Shown here piece after piece: positions 8,384-14,654 of a stretch of 64,000 nt of DNA. The stretch is from Bacillota bacterium (GTDB lineage: Bacteria; Bacillota; Clostridia; Acetivibrionales; DTU013). Location: NCBI GenBank assembly GCA_023433505.1, contig JAEZCO010000065.1, forward strand, positions 1 through 64,000, in the 5' to 3' direction. Every line of letters starts with the position of its first letter. The first letter of the stretch is position 1. Below the pieces are notes generated by a model that saw only the letters and a program-made list of their open reading frames with translations, had not been told where the DNA came from and made no database searches. A program made the position numbers and the translations under genes.

Positions 8384-8977
8384 CTATGTCAAAGGAACCT
8401 TGAGTACAAACCTGCCAAGGACCCGGTCGGGAGTGAGCAATTCCTGGTCCACTGAATTGCGCGGATTGTCTCCCTTGGTATGGAATGCCACGTTCCCGTC
8501 TCCTCCGGTGACGACCTCGACAATTCTGTGCGTGATTACCGCGCCGGCCAAAGACCGGAAGGTAACAATGTCGTTTTCCCCAAGGTTTTCCGCATGCTCC
8601 GGCTTTCGGCTCAGGATCACCGTACCGACGTTCAGGGTAGGCTCCATGCTGCCCGACTCCACCACAAACATCTGAAAACCTAAAAGACTTGGAATGCCGC
8701 CCTTGCTCCGGGTGATCTGTATGGATATGATAGCCGCGGAAAGCAGAATGACCATGGAAAAAAATGCAACCTGCCCAACGAGCTTTATCCTGCGTCTTTT
8801 TTTCTGATGGCTCCGTTTCCTTCCGCCCCCCGCCGCAGAAATGCCCGCCGCCTTCTGTTTCTCCCTTTGGATCTCCCGGCGCATTTCATCAATCTGTTCC
8901 TGGGTTGTGTGCAATCGTTCCGTAAGCTCCCGCCTTCCCTGTTTTTTATAAAGCACCTTATTTTCTGACATACCCAT
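8384..8977 (-). CDS. sipW: SipW-like signal peptidase I with a cytoplasmic N-terminal extension
   Basis: This 197-residue serine signal peptidase is of the SipW/ER type, which removes signal peptides from TasA-like proteins at the outer face of the membrane. The active-site Ser is S110 in ESGSMEPT, the general base is H150 in ITHRI, and the acidic residue is D170 in KGDN; the His replaces the Lys of classical Lep/SipS enzymes. A membrane segment lies at ~66-88. Unusually, about 60 charged residues precede it, including a likely coiled coil at ~14-43 and a very basic patch at 53-65, whereas SipW proteins normally have a short N-tail. Its likely substrates are the three SipW-type precursors encoded just upstream. 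A strong terminator separates it from them, so it may be expressed by read-through or from a weak promoter. Confidence 0.92.
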   Translation of the reverse strand: MGMSENKVLYKKQGRRELTERLHTTQEQIDEMRREIQREKQKAAGISAAGGGRKRSHQKKRRRIKLVGQVAFFSMVILLSAAIISIQITRSKGGIPSLLGFQMFVVESGSMEPTLNVGTVILSRKPEHAENLGENDIVTFRSLAGAVITHRIVEVVTGGDGNVAFHTKGDNPRNSVDQELLTPDRVLGRFVLKVPLT

Positions 8978-9018
8978 TAAAAACTTTATTCTTATTGTCT
9001 ATTGTTCCACAATGAATC

Positions 9019-9063
9019 AAAAAAAAACTGACCTGCATATATCCATGGATATATGCAAGCCAG
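9019..9063 (-). terminator. Rho-independent terminator built on a 24-bp perfect palindrome
   Basis: The stem core at 9034-9057 is a perfect palindrome (arms tgcatatatcca), extended by further mostly wobble pairs, and is followed on the minus strand by nine T residues (9027-9019). It lies 17 bp after the TasA-like gene and about 40 bp before sipW. It should end most transcripts of the fibre genes and leave sipW at a lower level, which suits a substrate-to-enzyme ratio. Confidence 0.85.
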
Positions 9064-9079
9064 CTTTTTAAAAATCAAT

Positions 9080-9610
9080 TTATTTTTGTGTGCCAGTTAC
9101 CGATACCTTGACAGCCGTCCCATAGCCTGCTCCGGCATAGTTTATATCATTGGCGCCGTTACCCGGCCAATTGACAGATACGGTATAGGTCTTTTCCTGT
9201 CCGCTTGCCGCCAGGGCAAATACGTCGGAAAACTTGATTTTACCGCTTTGCGTCACTGTTCCTACGGTATTGCCGTTGGAATCCTTGACGGTGATCGTCA
9301 AAGGAGCAATGGCGGTTTTGCCGTCGGCAGCCCCGACATCCAGGTCAAAATTCAGATCCATGGCTGTCTCGCTGATGACGGAACCGTTGAAATTCTTTAC
9401 GCTGAACTGCCAGTTCACGGTTTCACCGGGGGCGATCTTCACGTTTTTGGTAAAGGTGTCTGTCCCTCCCTCGGTAAGGATGAACTCTTTTGCCACCACG
9501 CTGCCCTCGGCAAGGTTATCGATCTTGGTGGTGTACATTGCCAGTGTTCCTGCAACAATTGAAGTCGTTAAAAGTAAAACAAGTGCAAAACCGGTCAATA
9601 TCTTTTTCAT
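9080..9610 (-). CDS. TasA/camelysin-like SipW-dependent fibre protein
   Basis: This secreted protein of 176 residues has a SipW-type signal peptide: MKK, a hydrophobic stretch at ~6-20, then AGTLAMYTT, with cleavage expected near residue 24. The mature part is rich in beta-strand-forming sequence with the layout of TasA/CalY proteins: NLAEGSVVAKEF, then KIAPGETVNWQFSVKN, then GQEKTYTVSVNWPG and NDINYAGAGYGT. TasA-like proteins form extracellular fibres that bind cells in biofilms. It is clearly paralogous to the N-terminal half of the protein encoded at 9892-10860, with the same blocks in the same order, so the pair arose by tandem duplication. The ribosome site aggaga precedes the start. Fibre formation here is inferred from family resemblance. 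Confidence 0.85.
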   Translation of the reverse strand: MKKILTGFALVLLLTTSIVAGTLAMYTTKIDNLAEGSVVAKEFILTEGGTDTFTKNVKIAPGETVNWQFSVKNFNGSVISETAMDLNFDLDVGAADGKTAIAPLTITVKDSNGNTVGTVTQSGKIKFSDVFALAASGQEKTYTVSVNWPGNGANDINYAGAGYGTAVKVSVTGTQK

Positions 9611-9631
9611 TGTCTGTTTCTCCTATCTTTT

Positions 9632-9847
9632 TTATTTGGTTTCTTCTATCTCCAACACCTCAGTACTGTTTGGAAAAGTTTCCTTCTCCGTTTGGCGTAT
9701 TTCGGATTGTTTCCGGATCTTTTGGGGATCCGGACTTATGCTGACTCCAAAATCCGACCCGGTCGTATAGCTTGAAAGCGTGCCTACCGTCAGTGATACA
9801 ACAACCGCGCAGATGAGAGCCAGGATCAATACGATTTTTTTCCTCAT
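9632..9847 (-). CDS. Short SipW-type precursor peptide (71 aa)
   Basis: The N-terminus is a SipW-type signal (RKK, hydrophobic ~4-20, then VGTLSSYTT). Cleavage would leave only about 45 residues, a hydrophilic and acidic tail with many Glu, Gln and Thr and no Cys. It sits between the two TasA-like genes with only 21 and 44 bp gaps and has a good ribosome site (ggag 0-5 bases before ATG). By position it could be a minor fibre component, a chaperone-like TapA analogue, or a shortened remnant of a third paralogue. No family is recognised beyond the signal peptide. Confidence 0.7.
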   Translation of the reverse strand: MRKKIVLILALICAVVVSLTVGTLSSYTTGSDFGVSISPDPQKIRKQSEIRQTEKETFPNSTEVLEIEETK

Positions 9848-9891
9848 CTCCTAATCCCCCTTCAAATCCGGACGAATCCGGAAAATACCGC

Positions 9892-10860
9892 TCAGTTCAG
9901 TGACGTCTTGCCAAATTCGCAGGTCAAGTCAATTTTGTTGCTGTCGCTCACATTGCTGCCTCCGACAACGATATCCCGTATTGGCTCGGTCCCCCGCCCG
10001 CGTGCCGGGCCTCTGAAGGAAACACTCTGACCGGGAAGGATGTTATCGGTTGCCTGGTTGTTATAGCCAGGGTTCACAAATTGATAATGTCCGTTCGGTT
10101 GATCCGATACAAGCTTTGCATTGCTGTATGCCCGGGTAATCCTGTCGGTGGGAAGCGAAAAGGCAATTTTCCAATCCTTGATGACATGGTCGGAAAGATT
10201 GGTGATGGTTACCTTGTATTCATATTCATAAATACCGCTTTGCCCATTTTGCCACGGGACCGTTGTTTCATAGCGGACCGCGATATCTTTCCCGCCTCCG
10301 GGCTCCGGGGTGCCGGGATCGCTTGCAAAAGGAAGCTGAGACGCCGCCGCACCTACGTTTACCGTAGTCCCGTATTTATTTCCGGCATAATTGACATCAT
10401 TGCTTCCGCTGCCGGGCCAATAGATTTCAACGGTGTAATCCTTTTCCTGTCCCGTTTCCGAGAGTGGAAAGCTTCCTGTCACATCAAAGGTGCCTGTGCC
10501 GGTAACACTGTTTATGACACGTCCGGCAGAATCCTTGACGGTGACAACCAGCGGCTGTATAGCGCTTTTACCTGCCGAAGCCGATACGTTGAAGGTAAGC
10601 TTATAATATAAATCGGTTTCGGTGATTATTTGGTTGTCATAATTCTTTACCTTAAAATGCCATTGTGCAGTCTCCGACGGTGCAATTTTTATCCCCTGCT
10701 GAAAGGAATCGGTACCTGCGCCGGTAAATACGAATTCCTTCGCCGTAACGCTGCCTTCAGCCAGTTTGTCAATGGACGTGGCATACATTGCAAGAGTTCC
10801 CGCAACGATGGAGCTAACCATGACCATGACCAGTGTCAAAATAAAAATAATCCTTTTCAT
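9892..10860 (-). CDS. TasA-like fibre protein with C-terminal CBM2-like carbohydrate-binding domain
   Basis: The ATG at 10860 (MKRIIFIL) is chosen over an in-frame start 13 codons earlier because gaggtgg lies just before it; the protein is then 322 residues. Residues 1-24 are a SipW-type signal (AGTLAMYAT). Residues ~25-175 are paralogous to the neighbouring TasA-like protein. After a Pro/Gly-rich linker (~183-196) comes a domain of about 120 residues resembling family 2 cellulose-binding modules: the strand YKVTITNLSDHVIKDWKIAF, then FSLPTDR, then the Asn/Tyr-rich NPGYNNQ and ILPGQSVSFRG. A CBM fused to a TasA-like unit would place a polysaccharide-binding surface along an extracellular fibre. 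Which glycan is bound is unknown, and the CBM call is from pattern only. Confidence 0.8.
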   Translation of the reverse strand: MKRIIFILTLVMVMVSSIVAGTLAMYATSIDKLAEGSVTAKEFVFTGAGTDSFQQGIKIAPSETAQWHFKVKNYDNQIITETDLYYKLTFNVSASAGKSAIQPLVVTVKDSAGRVINSVTGTGTFDVTGSFPLSETGQEKDYTVEIYWPGSGSNDVNYAGNKYGTTVNVGAAASQLPFASDPGTPEPGGGKDIAVRYETTVPWQNGQSGIYEYEYKVTITNLSDHVIKDWKIAFSLPTDRITRAYSNAKLVSDQPNGHYQFVNPGYNNQATDNILPGQSVSFRGPARGRGTEPIRDIVVGGSNVSDSNKIDLTCEFGKTSLN

Positions 10861-10910
10861 AAACCACCTCAATTCCAATATATAATATGTTTCACTCACG
10901 CAGCTGTATT

Positions 10911-10939
10911 ATGTTAACATCATATTATGTTCCGGTCAA
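10911..10939 (-). promoter_or_regulatory. Possible promoter of the TasA-like operon
   Basis: On the minus strand TTGACC is followed by 17 bases and TAACAT. The -35 is strong and the -10 weak (4 of 6). It would give a leader of about 45 bases before the CBM-bearing gene. Confidence 0.4.
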
Positions 10940-11263
10940 ATTGTATATTCTGGTACATATGGGCATATAATTCATTGCATATTGCCTGTTTTATAAAGCG
11001 GCGGCTGAAGTTCCATGCCGGCAGATAACAAATAATTCCTGCAGGTACACGGCAGGAATTTAGTATTTATTCGGTTATCCGGAAATGAAGCGGGTAGAAT
11101 AATATGTGCAATCGCAAACAGAAAATACCTGGATATCTATTTCTATCCATGCAACAATATAGTTAAATTGTTTCGTATAAACGTATTCGACATGAAACCT
11201 AAAAATCCTTCATAATATTTATGAAAATGACATTATTTTTCTTTTATTGCAATGTATCACCTC

Positions 11264-11306
11264 ATCAGGCTGGTTTATGCCTGATTTACCGCCCGAAAGA
11301 GGGTAG
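11264..11306 (+). other. Two adjacent hairpins, possible structured leader RNA
   Basis: atcaggc (11264-11270) pairs perfectly with gcctgat (11279-11285). Immediately after, taccgccc-gaaa-gagggta forms a second stem capped by a GNRA tetraloop. No T-tract follows, so this is not a terminator. It does not match a c-di-GMP or other riboswitch consensus that I can recall. Confidence 0.3.
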
Positions 11307-11565
11307 AAAATCTAACTTTTCTATAAATTCGCTGTAAAAAAAAATCGTCTGCAATAAATTTCACCTCTTTAGTATCCTGTTGAAAGGAATTTTTTACTTG
11401 ATTATACTTGGATTCCAATAAACGCAATCAAATAGTCTTCCAATCCCCTAATGCAATTTATTTTATCTCAAGCGATAAAATGTTACATTAACTAATAAAT
11501 TAAAAATTATTATAAATTTCAATTTAAGCTTCTTATATTAAATTTATCTTATTTTATAAATATAT

Positions 11566-11599
11566 ATAATGTAACAATTTAACTAAATTGTTACATTAT
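11566..11599. promoter_or_regulatory. 34-bp perfect inverted repeat upstream of cheY (operator-like)
   Basis: Arms ATAATGTAACAATTTA (11566-11581) and TAAATTGTTACATTAT (11584-11599) are exact complements with a 2-bp spacer. A partial copy of one arm (TGTTACATTA) lies at 11481-11490. The repeat ends 23 bases before the cheY ATG, where a bound repressor would block transcription or a stem would form in the mRNA. The cognate regulator is not known. Confidence 0.6.
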
Positions 11600-11622
11600 A
11601 TTATAAATAAGGACCGATGTTT

Positions 11623-11997
11623 ATGAAAAGAGTTTTAATCGTTGATGATGCAGCGTTTATGCGGATGGCAATAAAAACAATCCTGGACAAGAGCGGCTTT
11701 GAAGTGGTCGGAGAGGCGGAAAACGGCCAGATGGCTGTCAGAAAATTTAAGGAGTTGAAACCGGATATCGTGACAATGGACATCACAATGCCTGAAATGA
11801 CCGGTATTGAAGCACTAAGAGCCATCAAGGGGATCGAACCCGGAGCAAACGTCATTATGATTACCGCTATGGGCCAGGAGGGCCTGGTCAGAGAGGCTAT
11901 TGCACTGGGAGCAAAATCATTTATTGTAAAACCATTCAAGGAAGAACATGTGATACAAACACTTAGTAAAATCATGACTGCAAAGACGCCGGAATGA
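11623..11997 (+). CDS. cheY: Chemotaxis response regulator CheY
   Basis: This single-domain receiver of 124 residues carries phosphorylation between CheA and its target. The acidic pair is D8/D9, the phospho-acceptor D53 (TMDITMPEMTG), the switch Thr is in ITAMGQ and the conserved Lys in VKPF. The start at 11623 is preferred to the ATG six bases upstream because aagga is then correctly spaced. It heads an operon with cheA, cheW, an MCP, cheR and cheB. No flagellar genes are in the window, so whether it acts on a flagellar motor, pili or another output cannot be said. Confidence 0.93.
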   Translation: MKRVLIVDDAAFMRMAIKTILDKSGFEVVGEAENGQMAVRKFKELKPDIVTMDITMPEMTGIEALRAIKGIEPGANVIMITAMGQEGLVREAIALGAKSFIVKPFKEEHVIQTLSKIMTAKTPE

Positions 11998-12016
11998 CAA
12001 CAAAGGAGGGACTTAC

Positions 12017-14101
12017 ATGACTACGCCGTATTTAAACGAGTCCATGCTGGACATGTTTATTTTTGAAACCGCACAGCTCATGGAGCAGCTGGAAACGGCC
12101 ATATTGTCCAGCGAAAAGTCAAGCTGCTATACCCATGCCGCTATTAATGAAATCTTCAGAATAATGCACACCATAAAAGGCTCTTCCGCCATGATGAGAT
12201 TTGACGCCATATCCGCACTGGCACATGCAATTGAAGATCTTTTTTATTTCCTTCGGGAAGAGAAGCCCCGGAATATTGATTGTTCCGAGCTTTCCGACCT
12301 GGTTCTCAAAAGCGTGGATTTTATAAAAGTTGAGATGGAAAAGGTCAAGAATGGCGATGCCGTTGACGGAGAAGCCGCTCCCCTCATTAAGGAAATCAAA
12401 GCCTTTTTAGCTTTGCCGGCACAAGGCAATACCGTCTCTCCCCCGGCAGACGGCAGGCCGGACAGGGATGAAACAGTGCTGCAGACCGGTTTTTGCAGGA
12501 ATAGCCTTAAGTCATTTGCTGCCCTGAGTGTATACAAAGCGGTCCTATTTTTTGAGGATGGCTGTGAAATGGAGAACATCCGTGCTTTTGCCGTCATTCA
12601 TCATCTCAAAGGTTTTTCAGAGGAAGTGTTTTATCTTCCCGAAGATATCACTGATAATGATAAAAGCGCGGAAACTATACGACGAGAGGGCTTCACACTG
12701 TACTTCAAGTCATGCCTCCCCTATGAGAAGCTCCATGACTTTTTCATGCAGACCGTATTTCTGAAAAAGCTTGAGCTTCTCCAACTGGCAAGTGACAATG
12801 AGTTAAATCGGCTGTCTTTGCCAATACAGGACACGGCTGCTCATATCTCCAAAGCTCCAATGCCGGGACGGGACAAAGAAACCGATGACAGGGAGGCACA
12901 ACCTGCTGCGCCGCAGCAAAGCATCATAAGCGTCAATGTATCCAAGCTTGATAAACTGATGGATCTGATGGGCGAGATGGTCATAGCAGAGGCCATGGTA
13001 ATACAGAACCCCGATCTGAAAGGCTTGCAGCTGGATAATTTTCAGAAGGCTGCCTGGCAAATGAACAAGATTACCGGCGAAATTCAGGATATGGTCATGT
13101 CTATCCGGATGCTTCCACTCACCGCAACCTTCCATAAGATGCACCGTATTGTACGTGACATGTGCAAAAGACTGGGCAAGGAGGTAAAACTCCAGATCAT
13201 CGGTGAAGAAACAGAAGTCGACAAAAATATTATTGAGCATATTTCCGACCCGCTGATGCACCTTATACGGAATTCCATCGACCACGGGATTGAGCCTCCG
13301 GAAGTCAGACTTGCCGCGGGTAAACCTTCTGAGGGAACGATCAGCCTTGAAGCTAAAAATTCGGGAAGTGATGTATTAATTGTTGTGAAAGACGATGGGA
13401 AGGGCCTGGATAAAAGCGGAATACTCCGGAAAGCAAGACAAAACAAGCTGCTGTCCTGGCCGGAAAGTGAAATGAGCGATAAAGAAATCTTCAGCTTGAT
13501 ATTTCTTCCCGGATTCTCCACAAAGGATAGTATATCCGAATACAGCGGGCGAGGCGTGGGTTTGGATGTGGTAACGAAAAACATTGAGAAGGTGGGGGGA
13601 GCTGTGCTGGCAGACAGTACCGGAGGCGCCGGCACCGCCATTACCATGAGGATACCCCTGACGCTGGCAATCCTTGATGGAATGAATGTTAAGGTAGGAA
13701 GTTCCTGCTATACCATCCCCATAATCTCCATCAGAGAGTCTTTCCGCCCGAAAGAAAAGGATATTGTAACAGATCCCGACGGTAATGAAATGGTTATGGT
13801 CCGAGGCCGGTGCTATCCTGTTCTCCGGCTGCACCGGCATTTCGGCGTGAAGGCCGCAATCAGGGAATTCGCCAATGGGATATTCATCATGGTGGAATCG
13901 GAAGAGAAGGTTTTCTGCCTGTTCGCCGATGAACTGCTGGGTCAGCAGCAGGTAGTGATCAAGGCTCTTCCCTGCTATATACGGAACTCAAAGAAAATAA
14001 CCGGATTGGCAGGCTGTACTCTGCTGGGAGACGGCAGTATCAGCCTTATCCTTGACATTGCCGGACTGGTGCACTCTCAAGGGGCAGGGTGCTTACCATA
14101 A
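12017..14101 (+). CDS. cheA: Chemotaxis histidine kinase CheA
   Basis: This 694-residue cytoplasmic kinase has the full CheA layout. The HPt domain is at residues 1-125, with phosphorylated H51 in IMHTIKGSSAMM. A P2-like region (~165-275) is followed by a low-complexity linker. The dimerisation helices begin near 305 (VSKLDKLMDLMGEMVIAEAM). The ATPase domain (~370-545) shows the N box LIRNSIDHGIEPP and the GRGVGLDVV box. The CheW-like regulatory domain is ~550-690. The ribosome site aaaggaggg is strong. It works with CheW and receptors such as the MCP encoded two genes downstream. Confidence 0.96.
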   Translation: MTTPYLNESMLDMFIFETAQLMEQLETAILSSEKSSCYTHAAINEIFRIMHTIKGSSAMMRFDAISALAHAIEDLFYFLREEKPRNIDCSELSDLVLKSVDFIKVEMEKVKNGDAVDGEAAPLIKEIKAFLALPAQGNTVSPPADGRPDRDETVLQTGFCRNSLKSFAALSVYKAVLFFEDGCEMENIRAFAVIHHLKGFSEEVFYLPEDITDNDKSAETIRREGFTLYFKSCLPYEKLHDFFMQTVFLKKLELLQLASDNELNRLSLPIQDTAAHISKAPMPGRDKETDDREAQPAAPQQSIISVNVSKLDKLMDLMGEMVIAEAMVIQNPDLKGLQLDNFQKAAWQMNKITGEIQDMVMSIRMLPLTATFHKMHRIVRDMCKRLGKEVKLQIIGEETEVDKNIIEHISDPLMHLIRNSIDHGIEPPEVRLAAGKPSEGTISLEAKNSGSDVLIVVKDDGKGLDKSGILRKARQNKLLSWPESEMSDKEIFSLIFLPGFSTKDSISEYSGRGVGLDVVTKNIEKVGGAVLADSTGGAGTAITMRIPLTLAILDGMNVKVGSSCYTIPIISIRESFRPKEKDIVTDPDGNEMVMVRGRCYPVLRLHRHFGVKAAIREFANGIFIMVESEEKVFCLFADELLGQQQVVIKALPCYIRNSKKITGLAGCTLLGDGSISLILDIAGLVHSQGAGCLP

Positions 14102-14129
14102 TTAACACAAAACAGAAAGGGGATAAACC

Positions 14130-14624
14130 ATGTCGCATGCAATTGAAAATACAATGGAAATGGAGGAAGACACACAAAAAGGAAGATTTCTGACCTTCTC
14201 GCTGGGCAGGGAAAGCTACGGCATAGAAATCAAATATGTCACGGAAATCATAGGAATCCAGGCAATAACCGGAATCCCCGAGCTTCCGGAGTATGTGAAA
14301 GGCATCATTAACCTGAGAGGAAAAATAATACCGGTAATGGATGTCAGACTCCGTTTCAAAAAGGAGTCAAGGGAATACAACGACAGGACCTGTGTAATCG
14401 TTGTCGACATCAGGGACGTATCTATAGGGCTTATTGTCGATAGCGTATCCGAAGTACTGACCATCCCTGATCAGGATATTGTAGAGCCGCCGCAGATGAA
14501 CAAAGGCTTTAACAACAGATACATCAAGCTGATAGGGAAAGTGGGCAGCGACGTCAAGCTGCTGCTTGACTGCGAAAAGCTGTTAACGGAAGACGAGCTG
14601 GAGGATCTTAACAAATCAATATGA
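14130..14624 (+). CDS. cheW: Chemotaxis coupling protein CheW
   Basis: This 164-residue CheW-domain protein links CheA to receptors. The conserved core reads YGIEIKYVTEIIG, then LPEYVKGIINLRGKIIPVMD and IGLIVDSVSEVL. A short extra N-terminal stretch of about 18 residues, rich in Glu, precedes the domain. It lies 28 bp after cheA and has its own ribosome site (aaagggg). Confidence 0.95.
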   Translation: MSHAIENTMEMEEDTQKGRFLTFSLGRESYGIEIKYVTEIIGIQAITGIPELPEYVKGIINLRGKIIPVMDVRLRFKKESREYNDRTCVIVVDIRDVSIGLIVDSVSEVLTIPDQDIVEPPQMNKGFNNRYIKLIGKVGSDVKLLLDCEKLLTEDELEDLNKSI

Positions 14625-14654
14625 CCATAAAATATTTTTATAAAGGGGAATCGG

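Larger units (their letters stand above)
10861..11622. other. Long AT-rich divergent intergenic region
   Basis: These ~760 bases separate the leftward fibre operon from the rightward chemotaxis operon. No plausible gene is present in either strand. The region becomes strongly AT-rich towards cheY. It holds a hairpin at 11264-11285, a second short paired block at ~11287-11306, a TGTTACATTA half-site at 11481-11490 and a long perfect inverted repeat at 11566-11599. No clear sigma-D (flagellar) promoter was found before cheY. Confidence 0.7.

Noticed and set aside
9080..10860. The two TasA-like genes as type IV pilins
   Set aside because: The N-termini lack the prepilin G-F-T-L-x-E cleavage motif and instead have the SipW-type AGTLAMY sequence next to a sipW gene.
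11281..11312. Possible c-di-GMP (GEMM) riboswitch before the chemotaxis operon
   Set aside because: The second stem with its GAAA loop recalls one, but the conserved GEMM bases and the tetraloop-receptor arrangement are absent.
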